From: Streptomyces sp. NBC_01244
GTDB lineage: Bacteria > Actinomycetota > Actinomycetes > Streptomycetales > Streptomycetaceae
Direction of reading: 5' to 3'
Assembly (NCBI RefSeq): GCF_035987325.1
Contig: NZ_CP108488.1
Span: forward strand, 7,068,001 to 7,132,000
DNA: 64,000 bases
Shown: piece after piece, positions 24,508 to 32,558 of the stretch
Layout of the letters: each line of letters opens with the position of its first letter
Numbering within the stretch: the first letter of the stretch is position 1
Position numbers and translations under genes: made by a program
Notes under the pieces: generated by a model
What the model was told of the DNA's origin: nothing
Databases searched by the model: none
Seen by the model: the letters and a program-made list of their open reading frames with translations, nothing else

Positions 24508-25146
24508 GTGCCCGAATCCATAGACCCTCACGACGAGGGACAGCTGGAGCCGATCCGAATGGCCGATGGTGACCTGGAGGACCTGGAAGCCTCGGTCCGC
24601 AGGCTGATGGAGCAGTCGGCCGACCAGGCCCGGCTGCTCGACAGCCTCGCCGCCGACCCCATGCCGGCGTCACCCTTCGCCGGGTTCCCGGCGATGCCGG
24701 CCAGATCCAGCATGCCGATGATGCCGCCCCCGCCGCCGGAGCCCCGGTTCATCCTCACCCTCGACGGCGAGGACTTCGACACCGAACTGGACGGCCTGAC
24801 CGACTGGGTGCAGCGCATCTTCCTCGGCGTGTACGGCTCGGAGATCACCACCGCCACGCCGTGGTGCCACGAGTGGCAGGAACACCTGGACGTGGTGGGC
24901 TGGCTACACGCGCTGTGGCTGGCCTGGGGCCAGCACATGGACCCTGAGGCCGGGCCCTCCGGCCCCGCCGTGTGGCACCGGGACTTCCTCACCCACACCG
25001 TGGCGGCTGTCCGTGCCCCCGGCGGCCCGCTCTCGGCATGCACCACCGACCCTGAACGGCGCTCCCACCGGCTTCTGCCGCGCCCCGACGCACCGCTCCA
25101 GCCGACCTCAGGGGACGGACGCGCCTACCCCGGCGAGACGGAATGA
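24508..25146 (+). CDS. DUF4913 family protein
   Basis: The product has 212 residues. After a helical N-terminus and a Met/Pro-rich linker (MPMMPPPPPEPRF), residues 95-165 hold the DUF4913 signature: WCHEWQEHLDVVGWLHALWL followed by AWGQHMDPEAG and WHRDFLTH. The domain is common on actinobacterial plasmids and prophages and has no known function. GTG 24508 has AAAGGAG nearby. It begins a run of tightly coupled genes; its stop overlaps the next start as ATGA. The palindrome at 24424 is 62 nt upstream. Confidence 0.85.
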   Translation: MPESIDPHDEGQLEPIRMADGDLEDLEASVRRLMEQSADQARLLDSLAADPMPASPFAGFPAMPARSSMPMMPPPPPEPRFILTLDGEDFDTELDGLTDWVQRIFLGVYGSEITTATPWCHEWQEHLDVVGWLHALWLAWGQHMDPEAGPSGPAVWHRDFLTHTVAAVRAPGGPLSACTTDPERRSHRLLPRPDAPLQPTSGDGRAYPGETE

Positions 25147-25619
25147 ACACCGCCCCCCAGTACGGGCTGTCGTTCGACCCTCGCGCCCTGAACGACCTTC
25201 TGGCGGCCCCTGGCGACATCAGAGACCTTGCCCTGGCCCAGCTCCAGGACGCGGTCACCGGCGTACGCCAGGGCGCCAAACTCACCGGCGACCTGTCCGG
25301 ATTCCGCAAGACCTACGTCGACCACCGCGCCGAATGGCGGATGGTCTACGCCCTGCGCGCCGCCCCGACCGGTGCCACGCACCCCACCGAGGTCTACGTC
25401 GTGGCCATCCGCCCACGCGATGGCTACGACGTGTACGACACCGTGGCAGCCCGCCTCGGCCGGGAACGCCGCCCCCTGAGCGCCCTCGCCCACGCGGCCC
25501 GCTCCCGCTCCCCGCACACGACCGTGCACGCCGCGAGCCCGTTGCCCGTACCCGCCACACGGCCCGGCATCCCTCAACCCGCCCCGATCGTCCCGCCCAC
25601 GAGAGGCATCTCCCGTTGA
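25143..25619 (+). CDS. RelE/ParE-like protein
   Basis: The first 110 of 158 residues follow the RelE/ParE toxin pattern: FDPRALNDLLAAPGDIRDLA, AKLTGDLSGFRKTYVDHRAE, WRMVYALRA, then VYVVAIRPRDGYDVYDTVAA. RelE-like toxins cleave ribosome-bound mRNA and ParE-like toxins poison gyrase; which type applies here is unknown. No classical small antitoxin lies beside it, though the upstream DUF4913 gene is coupled (ATGA) and could take that role. A Pro-rich C-terminal tail of about 45 residues is an addition to the usual fold. Confidence 0.7.
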   Translation: MNTAPQYGLSFDPRALNDLLAAPGDIRDLALAQLQDAVTGVRQGAKLTGDLSGFRKTYVDHRAEWRMVYALRAAPTGATHPTEVYVVAIRPRDGYDVYDTVAARLGRERRPLSALAHAARSRSPHTTVHAASPLPVPATRPGIPQPAPIVPPTRGISR

Positions 25620-26251
25620 CCGTCCCCTCCCAGCACGACCTCTTGACCCCCTTCATCGACGGAATCATCGACGTAGCCATCGAAGGCATCCTCGAAGGTC
25701 TCCTCGACATCCTCGACGAGGATCGATGCGAGCGAGAGGCCTGCTGTGCCGACCGCCCGGAGGCCGCCCCCGGCAGCCCGTACTCCGGCTGCCCCCGCGG
25801 TTCCGGCACTGTGGCACCCCGTCCGTCCGGCTGCGCCTGCCGAAGCACGTTCCTGGAGCTGCTGGACGTGATCCGGACCACGGAGCCCCCGACGGGCGCC
25901 GCAGCCCCGTCCCGGTGCTGCTCGGACCAGACGGCGAGCCGCACCAGCAGTGCAGCCGAGAGCTCCGGCCCTACGACCTCTTCGCGTCTGGTCGTGGAAT
26001 GCCTCAACGCCTTCGGCCGACGGGGCAACCCGCAGGCCATGGCCTCCATGGACCTGGTCGCCGAGCTGACGGGCGTACCGGGCGTGGCAGGCAAGGGCTG
26101 GAAGTATGCCGACATCACCCCCGTACGCCTGGCGAAGCTGCTGGCCCCGTACGACATCCATCCGCGGAACACGGATCTCTCCGACGGCCGGCGGCGCAAG
26201 GCGTACTCGCGGCGTGCTCTCGCACGGGCCCTGCACAGCCAGCCGCTCTGA
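25616..26251 (+). CDS. Stand-alone DUF3631-like C-terminal domain protein
   Basis: The product has 211 residues and starts at TTG 25616, overlapping the previous stop as TTGA. The C-terminal 80 residues, with MASMDLVAELTGVPGVAGKG, TPVRLAKLLAPYDIHPRN and RRRKAYSRRALARAL, match the end of DUF3631 proteins, which usually follow a primase or helicase-type ATPase. Here no ATPase precedes it. The N-terminal 120 residues are an amphipathic helical segment plus a Cys/Ser/Pro-rich stretch. It may be a truncated relic or a regulator that uses only the winged-helix-like end. Confidence 0.65.
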   Translation: MTVPSQHDLLTPFIDGIIDVAIEGILEGLLDILDEDRCEREACCADRPEAAPGSPYSGCPRGSGTVAPRPSGCACRSTFLELLDVIRTTEPPTGAAAPSRCCSDQTASRTSSAAESSGPTTSSRLVVECLNAFGRRGNPQAMASMDLVAELTGVPGVAGKGWKYADITPVRLAKLLAPYDIHPRNTDLSDGRRRKAYSRRALARALHSQPL

Positions 26252-26790
26252 GCGCCGCGTTCGCCACCTGTTCGATCCACCGGGCGCGTCTCGAAGACTG
26301 GGACGCGGTCAAGGCCTTCCTCCTGCGGTGTAGCGAGCAGTCGATGCACCGCAGGTGGGGTCGGCTCCGGATCCGCCGACCGGACTTCGAGCGCCTCCTG
26401 CGCGCCTCGGACAACTGGACCGCCAGCGCGCCCGGCGACGGGGTGATCGCCCTGGTCTCCATCGGACGCCTCCAGCACAGCCCCGGCGTTGTCGACCTCG
26501 GCGTACAGGTTGCCGACCACCTCCACCGCCGCGGTATCGGCACGGGGATGGTCCGCTTCGCCGCCCGGCACGCGATGGCCGGCGGAGCTCACACCCTGAG
26601 CGTCTGCACCGGGCAGGCCAACGCCCCCATGCTGGGCCTCCTTCGCCGCCTGGGTCCTGCCTCCACGTTGCGCGACGGCAGCCACACCGAACTCCGGCTG
26701 TCGCTGTCCGACGTCACCAGCCACTCCCGCCCCACCCGACGAGGACTTCCATGCCCCCAGCCACACGGCTCGGCGTCCGCAAGGCCCTGA
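26248..26790 (+). CDS. GNAT-family acetyltransferase, probable CTG start
   Basis: The product of about 180 residues shows the GNAT pattern: IHRARLEDWDAVKAFLLRCS and GVIALVSIGRLQ, then VDLGVQVADHLHRRGIGTGM (acetyl-CoA-binding R-x-x-G-x-G) and FAARHAMAGGAHTLSVCTGQ with NAPMLGLLRRLG. It would acetylate an amine substrate that cannot be identified. No ATG, GTG or TTG lies between the previous gene and the first strand of the fold. CTG 26248 overlaps the previous stop as CTGA and gives a complete domain. The end overlaps the next gene by 40 nt. Confidence 0.75.
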   Translation: MSAAFATCSIHRARLEDWDAVKAFLLRCSEQSMHRRWGRLRIRRPDFERLLRASDNWTASAPGDGVIALVSIGRLQHSPGVVDLGVQVADHLHRRGIGTGMVRFAARHAMAGGAHTLSVCTGQANAPMLGLLRRLGPASTLRDGSHTELRLSLSDVTSHSRPTRRGLPCPQPHGSASARP

Positions 26791-27446
26791 CCGGTCTTGA
26801 CGGCCGCATCGAAGCCGCGACCGGAACCACGGTCGACGCACTGTGGGACCACCACGACCGCGGCCTGCTCGACGAGCCGGTCGCACGCCTGGTGCGGGCG
26901 CACCGCGCTCTGGCCAAGGCGCACACCGACCTCGCCTTCCACCGGACCCTCCTTCAGCGCCTGGCCAGCGGCGAGTTCGAACTCGATGCCGCCCTGCTGG
27001 CCCGAGTCGACCGGGTAGTCGGCCAGATCAAGGGAGCCGTGGCCGTGCGGGACACCCTGCACGCCGAGGCCGTCACAGCCCTGGAGCCAGTCGAACGAAA
27101 CGTCCCAACGGCACGTCCCGACGGACTTCCCGACGTGAACGCCCCGGACTACGCCGCCCTGCTGGCCATCGCCCGCGGCGCCAAGCTCCACCAGCACCTG
27201 CTGACCGGCCGCCTCTCCGTCGCCACGGAATCCGGCACCAGGATCACGCAGTACGTCCTCGAGCGGCTCGAACAGGCCGACCTTGTCGTCCGCGACACCT
27301 CACACCCCATCCACGCCGGCCAGCCCGTCCTCCTCACCGAGACCGGCCGCGCCGTACTCGCGGGAGCCCGTGGACCGCGCTCAGCACCGACCGGCTCGTC
27401 CCATGTTGCGGCGGCGGAAGTCCGCAGGAACCGCCAGCTGCGATAA
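26751..27446 (+). CDS. Helical hairpin plus winged-helix-like protein
   Basis: ATG 26751 has GAGGA nearby and gives 231 residues. The first half is a helical hairpin (LVRAHRALAKAHTDLAFHRT, LLARVDRVVGQIKGAVAVRD) similar to the products at 28341, 28784 and 29202. The second half (YAALLAIARGAKLHQHLLTG, ITQYVLERLEQADLVVRDTS, VLLTETGRAVLAGA) has the helix-helix-wing order of MarR/HxlR-type winged helices. It may bind DNA. Its targets are unknown. Confidence 0.7.
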   Translation: MPPATRLGVRKALTGLDGRIEAATGTTVDALWDHHDRGLLDEPVARLVRAHRALAKAHTDLAFHRTLLQRLASGEFELDAALLARVDRVVGQIKGAVAVRDTLHAEAVTALEPVERNVPTARPDGLPDVNAPDYAALLAIARGAKLHQHLLTGRLSVATESGTRITQYVLERLEQADLVVRDTSHPIHAGQPVLLTETGRAVLAGARGPRSAPTGSSHVAAAEVRRNRQLR

Positions 27447-27470
27447 CCAATCCGAGAGAGATCCGATTCA

Positions 27471-28178
27471 GTGTCACCCTCCAAGTACAGCCCCGACTTC
27501 CGGCTCGACGGTTATGAAGCGGCCAGCGACGAGGTCGAGGAACACTTCTACGGCCGTATCGACGCCGACGAGGACATGCTGACGGCGCTGGCCGAGCATC
27601 ACTCGGCCGACGCCCGCCACAGCTTCCACGTCCTGCACGATGGGACCGCCACCTGGGGGATTCCCGGCGAGCCGCAGGTCATCGCCCTGCACATCGCCCG
27701 CGACCCCGGCAAGAGAACCTTCACGTTCGAGCACGCCGTGCTGCCTCTGCCGGCCATGGCCCAGTCCTGGCTCGTGTCCCGGGGCTGCCCGCGCGAAGGG
27801 ATCCGCCTGCCGCCGGGCATGGGAACCGCGCCCGCCGACGAGGCGACCACCGCGCTGCAGGAGCGACTCGTCGGCGACGGCCATCGCTTCGCCCTGATCG
27901 ACAGCTACACCAACGACAGCTCGAACCGGCCCCAGATCACGGCTTTGCTTCGAGCCCTCGACGACAAGGACCCGCACCCCTTCCGGGTTCTTGTGGAAGA
28001 GGCAGACCTCACGCAGTTCACCCACACCTTGCGCGAAGGCGGATTCCCCACCTATGACGCCGCCGAGTCGTATTTCAACGACCCGGACGGTGTTCGGCTG
28101 AAGGCGCCAACAACACCGCTGCCCCAACGTGCCGTTCCCGCGCCACCCGCAAGCAGAGCCGCTCCCCGCCGCCGTTGA
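27471..28178 (+). CDS. Hypothetical protein, 235 residues
   Basis: No family is recognised. The protein is acidic: DEVEEHFYGRIDADEDMLTA, ADARHSFHVLHDGTATWGIP, VIALHIARDPGKRTFTFEHA, HAVLPLPAMAQSWLVSRGCP. It ends in a Pro/Ala/Arg tail. GTG 27471 follows GAGAGA. There is no signal peptide or membrane segment. It is the last gene before the second palindrome-controlled unit, and no enzymatic motif is evident. Confidence 0.7.
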   Translation: MSPSKYSPDFRLDGYEAASDEVEEHFYGRIDADEDMLTALAEHHSADARHSFHVLHDGTATWGIPGEPQVIALHIARDPGKRTFTFEHAVLPLPAMAQSWLVSRGCPREGIRLPPGMGTAPADEATTALQERLVGDGHRFALIDSYTNDSSNRPQITALLRALDDKDPHPFRVLVEEADLTQFTHTLREGGFPTYDAAESYFNDPDGVRLKAPTTPLPQRAVPAPPASRAAPRRR

Positions 28179-28232
28179 CCTGCCGGCTTCCAGCGCAGTG
28201 GGCGGACCCGGGCAAGGCCTTTTACCAGCGGA

Positions 28233-28255
28233 TCCGTGAATTCGGAATTCACGGA
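28233..28255. promoter_or_regulatory. 23-nt perfect palindrome, second full copy
   Basis: The sequence is identical to 24424-24446, with one extra paired base on each side (A and T). It lies 86 nt before the GTG of the 28341-28787 gene and is followed by TTCTCCGGATTC. An operator or promoter element is inferred. Confidence 0.65.
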
Positions 28256-28340
28256 TTCTCCGGATTCTGGAACCAGCACTTCGCGCTGTGCGCGCCAGAT
28301 GTGCGGCCACCCCGCCCACCTTGTACGAGAGGAGTCTTCT

Positions 28341-28787
28341 GTGCCCGACGGCGAGCAGGATGTGCTGGAGTTCTTCGCCCAGAGCATCGAAACGACGTTC
28401 CAGCGGACGCTGCCGGACCTCGCCCGCGACCACGACCAGGGCCGGTCCCGTCCGGGAGCTGCGGAAGCGCTCCGCTGGTACGGACGGCTGGCCGCCGCGC
28501 AGGACAGGCTGCACCAGGCCGAGGACGACCTCGTCGTGGCCCTCGGCGCCGAGCCCGGGGAACTCACCCCCCGGCAATGGGAGCTTGCCCACCGCGTGAA
28601 CACTGCGGTCGTGGAACGCGACGTCCCCGCCGTCATCCTGAAGGCGCTGCTCGACACCGTCATGGCGGACACGCCCGAGCGCGGCCCCCGGCCGAACACA
28701 GTGGCCGCCCGCCGGATTCAGACTCCCGCCGTCGCGGCGGCCCAACCGCACAGTGTCGGCAGTGGAGTTCAGGGGCGGTCCCGTTGA
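28341..28787 (+). CDS. Small helical hypothetical protein, 148 residues
   Basis: GTG 28341 has GAGAGGAG upstream. The product has helices DVLEFFAQSIETTFQRTLPD and YGRLAAAQDRLHQAEDDLVV, then GELTPRQWELAHRVNTAVVE and RDVPAVILKALLDTVM, with a Pro/Gln tail. The segment GEL-P---L---V--AV--RD---L--L recurs in the next two products and in 26751-27446, suggesting a small tandem family. The function is unknown. It is the first gene after the second palindrome. Confidence 0.7.
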   Translation: MPDGEQDVLEFFAQSIETTFQRTLPDLARDHDQGRSRPGAAEALRWYGRLAAAQDRLHQAEDDLVVALGAEPGELTPRQWELAHRVNTAVVERDVPAVILKALLDTVMADTPERGPRPNTVAARRIQTPAVAAAQPHSVGSGVQGRSR

Positions 28788-29191
28788 AGCCGACCACGCA
28801 GGACCAGGCGATCGAGTCGGCCTTCGGACACCCGGTAGGCCTCCTGTACCAGCGCGCCACATCGGGCCTTGCGGAGCCCGCCTTGCACCGCGTGATGGAA
28901 CTCAGGGCCTTCCTCGCCGTCGCCGAGGAACATCTCGTTCGGCTCCGTGACCGCGTTCACCAGTCCACCGCTCCGCAACGGGACCTCGGCGAGCTGAACC
29001 CGGACGACCTGCGGATGGACGCCCAATGGCTGGACGCCGCAGTGGACGCGCGGACGGGCCTGCTGTCCGCGCTCACCAACATCCTCACCTCCATGCCGGC
29101 AGCCGGACCCGAGCGGCACCACCTCCGGCCACCGCCCCCGACGGTCCGGCCCGCCCCCGCTGTCGCCCCGGCGCCAATCCGTCACTCGTGA
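28784..29191 (+). CDS. Small helical hypothetical protein, 135 residues
   Basis: TTG 28784 overlaps the upstream stop as TTGA. The product runs LHRVMELRAFLAVAEEHLVR, DLGELNPDDLRMDAQWLDAA and VDARTGLLSALTNILTSM, then a Pro-rich tail. The central segment lines up with its upstream neighbour (GELTPRQWELAHRVNTAVVE). It is likely a paralogue arising from tandem duplication. It is soluble and mostly helical, and its function is unknown. Confidence 0.68.
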   Translation: MKPTTQDQAIESAFGHPVGLLYQRATSGLAEPALHRVMELRAFLAVAEEHLVRLRDRVHQSTAPQRDLGELNPDDLRMDAQWLDAAVDARTGLLSALTNILTSMPAAGPERHHLRPPPPTVRPAPAVAPAPIRHS

Positions 29192-29201
29192 AGGAGAAGC
29201 A

Positions 29202-29597
29202 CTGCCCCACGACACATCCGACGCCCTCCGTGACCGCATCGAATCCCTCTTCGGTAGTCCCCTGAGCGACCTTGTACGTCATGCCGAAGGGGCCTCCACA
29301 ACAACCTTGCTCTGCGGCCTTCTCGGCATCCACGCCGACCTCGTCTTCGCCGAACGGAACATCGACTTCCAACTGGACCGCCTGCGCCAGTTCACCAGCG
29401 AAGGCCGAGAGATCGGCCCCTTCGCCGCCGGCCACATCCTTGATTGTGCCCAGCGGCTGAGCCAGTCCGTCACCGCCCGCGACGCCCACACCAAGGCCCT
29501 CACGGCCGCGTTGCAGGGCCTGCGCCGCAACGAATCGCCCGCCGCCACGGTGCCTGCCCCCGCCGCACGCACCGCACCGGCCGCGCGCGCTCACTGA
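29202..29597 (+). CDS. Small helical hypothetical protein, CTG start with strong ribosome site
   Basis: The frame is open from the stop of the preceding gene. CTG 29202 stands 5 nt after GAAGGAG, and the next ordinary start (TTG 29307) would remove 35 well-formed residues (SDALRDRIESLFGSPLSDLV). The product of 131 residues continues ADLVFAERNIDFQLDRLRQF, AAGHILDCAQRLSQSVTARD and TKALTAALQGLRRN. It resembles the first half of the 26751-27446 protein. The function is unknown. Confidence 0.7.
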   Translation: MPHDTSDALRDRIESLFGSPLSDLVRHAEGASTTTLLCGLLGIHADLVFAERNIDFQLDRLRQFTSEGREIGPFAAGHILDCAQRLSQSVTARDAHTKALTAALQGLRRNESPAATVPAPAARTAPAARAH

Positions 29598-29635
29598 CAC
29601 CGTCCCGCCGTCCCGCACCCCTGGAGAGACCTCCG

Positions 29636-30490
29636 TTGCCCACCACCGGCCTGCCCCGTCCCCTTACCGCCGACCTCGCCCGGGTCGGTGAAAGCCTGGA
29701 GATGCTCAGCCCGCGCTGGACGGTATGGACGCTGATGACCCTCAGCGACCAGCCGATGCGCTACACCGAGATCAAGCCCCGCCTGGGCATGCTCCAGGAC
29801 GGCCAGCTCGCCCCCCGGCTCGCCCGTCTCACCGCCGACGGCCTCGTCGAGCGCCGCCAGGAGCACGTACGCCACGTCAACTACCGCCTGTCGGCTCGCG
29901 GCCATGCCCTCACCGGCGTGATCGCCGCCCTCGCGTCCTACGGCGACAGCCACCTAGACAAGGAGACGAAGCCGAACAGGAAGACCGGCGAGCTGGAAGT
30001 CGAGCGGATACCCCCGGCACAGAACGCCGAAGACGTCCTGACCCTCATCACGCCCAAGCACGCCACCCCGCTGCTGTGGGCGCTGCGCTCAGAGGGACGC
30101 GCCTCCGGCCGGGACCTGGCAGCCATGGTGCTCCCCGGCGGGAACACCGCCCTGCTGTACTCGCCGCTGCGCCAGCTCGTCGCCGACGGACTCGTCGAGC
30201 GGCTCGGCCACAGCGACTACCAGCTCTCCGCCCAGGGGATGGAACTTGCCCCGGTCTTCCGCTCGCTCTCCGCGTGGGGCGCCGGCCGCCGGACCCAGGC
30301 CGAGCATCCGTTGTGGGCCGAGCGGACCGCCCCCGACCCGCAGCTCCCCGATGGCCGGTGGGCGGCCAACCGTTCCCTCCCCGCTGCAGCCCCGCCGGCC
30401 ACGAGCGTGCGGGCGGGCAACCTGTTCTCCCACGCCCAGCCCGCCCGCCCCGCCGCGGCCAGCTCTTCGATGGGGGGCCGGGCCCGATGA
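29636..30490 (+). CDS. Tandem winged-helix (HxlR-like) regulator
   Basis: The TTG start at 29636 gives a 284-residue protein with two HxlR-type domains. Domain one, about residues 15-105: EMLSPRWTVWTLMTLSDQPM, YTEIKPRLGMLQDGQLAPRL and ARLTADGLVERRQE. Domain two, about 135-215: ATPLLWALRSEGRASGRDLA, LLYSPLRQLVADGLVERLGH and YQLSAQGMELAPVF. It should bind DNA as a regulator. HxlR proteins usually have one such domain and dimerise, so a fused pair may bind as a pseudo-dimer. The stop overlaps the next start as ATGA. Targets are unknown. Confidence 0.8.
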   Translation: MPTTGLPRPLTADLARVGESLEMLSPRWTVWTLMTLSDQPMRYTEIKPRLGMLQDGQLAPRLARLTADGLVERRQEHVRHVNYRLSARGHALTGVIAALASYGDSHLDKETKPNRKTGELEVERIPPAQNAEDVLTLITPKHATPLLWALRSEGRASGRDLAAMVLPGGNTALLYSPLRQLVADGLVERLGHSDYQLSAQGMELAPVFRSLSAWGAGRRTQAEHPLWAERTAPDPQLPDGRWAANRSLPAAAPPATSVRAGNLFSHAQPARPAAASSSMGGRAR

Positions 30491-31158
30491 GTACACCCCG
30501 ACCGGCCGCCGACGCGGTCAGCGCCGCCGCGATGCTGAGCCTGCGGTGGACAACGCGGATCATCAGCGAGATCGACGACAACGGGCCCATCCCGCACCGA
30601 GCCGCTCAGGCCACCTTCCCCGATATCCCGGCAGACAGCCTGCAGCACGGGCTGCGCACCCTTCGCCAGCGCGGACTCCTCCAGGTGCGCGAGCGCCGCG
30701 ACGACGACAGCCCCGTCGAACTCACACAGGCCGGCCAGGACCTCGGAGACGTCTACGAAGCCTTCTCCCGCTGGGCACGGAGGCACCACTACCCCACTGC
30801 GCAGACCGACTTCGTCACCCGGGTCGAGGCGACCCTCTACCTGCTGCGCGACCGCCACACCGTGAGCCTGCTCGAAGCCCCGTCGGCCATGCCGTACGGA
30901 TACCGGGCACGGCGGGCGCTTCACGCCGGTCTCATCGCGACCGGCTCCAACGGCTGGTACACGCTCACCGAGGCCGGAGGGGAACTCGGTCAGGCGCTGG
31001 CCGTCCTCACGAGCTGGGCAGCCGCCCACCCGCAGGTCGTCATGGACGCCGTGGGCCGCCGTCCGGGCAGGCCGACCACAGCGCTCCACCACGTCGCCGG
31101 CCCCGCCCTCCCGCCGGCCCATGCCAGCTCCACCCCGGCGCCGCGCTTCCCCCGGTAG
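30487..31158 (+). CDS. Second tandem winged-helix regulator
   Basis: The product has 223 residues and starts at ATG 30487 in an ATGA overlap. Domain one: AAAMLSLRWTTRIISEIDDN, PADSLQHGLRTLRQRGLLQV and SPVELTQAGQDLGDVYEAFS. Domain two: VTRVEATLYLLRDRHTVSLL, RARRALHAGLIATGSNGWYT and LTEAGGELGQALAVLTSWAA. It has the same layout as the preceding protein, so the two may form a heteromeric regulator. The C-terminal tail is Pro/Ala-rich. An MFS transporter gene follows after 86 nt. Confidence 0.78.
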   Translation: MSTPRPAADAVSAAAMLSLRWTTRIISEIDDNGPIPHRAAQATFPDIPADSLQHGLRTLRQRGLLQVRERRDDDSPVELTQAGQDLGDVYEAFSRWARRHHYPTAQTDFVTRVEATLYLLRDRHTVSLLEAPSAMPYGYRARRALHAGLIATGSNGWYTLTEAGGELGQALAVLTSWAAAHPQVVMDAVGRRPGRPTTALHHVAGPALPPAHASSTPAPRFPR

Positions 31159-31244
31159 CGCTTCTCCCCGCTTCGCATCGTGGGCCACTTCCTGCCCGCT
31201 GACCGCCCCCGGCCGCCGCAGGCAGGGCCGCATTCCCGCTGAAA

Positions 31245-32513
31245 GTGATCATGACTCGTCGCAGAGCCGTCGGTGGCCGCCACGCCCGTATCCCCAACTT
31301 CGGCATCACGCGCCGTATCTACCTGCCGCGCTGCGCGGACGCCGTGTCCTTCAGCATGGCCACGTACGCCATCCCCCTGCTGGTCCTGGCCACCACGGGA
31401 TCCGCAGCGCTGACCGGGATCGCCTTCACCCTGGAGTGGGTGCCCCGACTCGCCGCGTTCTCCTGGGCCGGCGCGGCCGTCGACCGGTGGGGATGCACGC
31501 GGGTCTTCCGGATGGCCGCTACCCTGCGGGCCCTGGTGCTGCTGGCCGCCGTCGCGTCGCTCACCCTGGTCGACGACGGACTGCCCGCCACCATCGCCGT
31601 CATGGGCCTGGCCGCAGTGACCGGCGTACTGACCGAATACAGCTACGTGGCCGCCGAAACCGCGGGGGCACTCGCAGGACGCAAGGCCGGTGACAGCGAG
31701 CACAAGATCCAGTCGGTCCTCCTCGGCATCGACAACACCGCGAACCTGACCGGCCCCGCCGCCGGCGGCCTGCTCCTGCAGTACGCGGGACGCACCGGCA
31801 TGCTCCTCACGATCGCCGGACTCTCACTGCTGGCCGCCTCCCTCGCCCCCCGCGACCGCCTCCACCGCACCGCCGAGGTCTCCGCCTCGCCCATGCAGGG
31901 ACTTAAGGTCGGCTGGGCCACCCTGCGCTCCCTCCCGGCCCTGGCCTGGCTGATCACCGGACTGACCGTCTCCAACATCGCCACCGGCACCCTCCAGGCC
32001 GCCGCCCCCGTCCTGATCGTGCAGCAGATGGGCCACACCAGCGCCTCGGTCGGACTGATCTGGTCCGCCGCCGCGGCAGCCTCCCTCCTCGCCGTCGCCG
32101 TCTGCCGCTTCGCCATCGACCGCGCCGGGCTCTGGCCCGTCGGCGCGGTCTGCGCGGCCATCGCCGCGGCAGCCGGAATCGCCGTCGCCCAGGCCGACGC
32201 CTACACCCAGCTGCTCGTCCTGGTCGCCGTGCTCATGGCCGGGGAGGGCGGCATGACCGTGGTGCTGCGCACGCTGCGCTCGAAGCTCATCCCCGAAGCC
32301 GTCTTCGGCAGCACCCTCGCCGTCACGATCCTCATCATGCTGCTGCCCTTCCCGGTGGCCGGCCTGCTCGTCGCTCTGACCCCGGCCAACCTACTCAGCC
32401 AGGTCCTCACCGTCTGCGCCGCACTGCAGGCCCTCGGCCTCGCCGTCGCGTTCTGGCAGATGCGGCACGACCCCGCACTGGCCACCCGGGCCGCGTACAC
32501 ACAGGCGGCCTGA
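31245..32513 (+). CDS. MFS-family exporter
   Basis: This 422-residue membrane protein has about 12 hydrophobic segments (ATYAIPLLVLATTGSAALTG, ALVLLAAVASLTLV, TIAVMGLAAVTGVLTEYSYV, GLLLQYAGRTGMLLTIAGLS, LLVLVAVLMAGEGGMTVVL). The loop motif GAAVDRWGCTRVFRM is typical of MFS drug exporters. GTG 31245 or ATG 31251 may be the start. The ATP-grasp gene (33055-34299) is two genes downstream. An exporter next to a peptide-bond-forming ligase suggests production or export of a small peptide-like compound, but the substrate cannot be deduced. Confidence 0.85.
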   Translation: MIMTRRRAVGGRHARIPNFGITRRIYLPRCADAVSFSMATYAIPLLVLATTGSAALTGIAFTLEWVPRLAAFSWAGAAVDRWGCTRVFRMAATLRALVLLAAVASLTLVDDGLPATIAVMGLAAVTGVLTEYSYVAAETAGALAGRKAGDSEHKIQSVLLGIDNTANLTGPAAGGLLLQYAGRTGMLLTIAGLSLLAASLAPRDRLHRTAEVSASPMQGLKVGWATLRSLPALAWLITGLTVSNIATGTLQAAAPVLIVQQMGHTSASVGLIWSAAAAASLLAVAVCRFAIDRAGLWPVGAVCAAIAAAAGIAVAQADAYTQLLVLVAVLMAGEGGMTVVLRTLRSKLIPEAVFGSTLAVTILIMLLPFPVAGLLVALTPANLLSQVLTVCAALQALGLAVAFWQMRHDPALATRAAYTQAA

Positions 32514-32558
32514 CCACCCCGCTCGCCCTCACCACACCCACCACCGCAAGGACACGTC

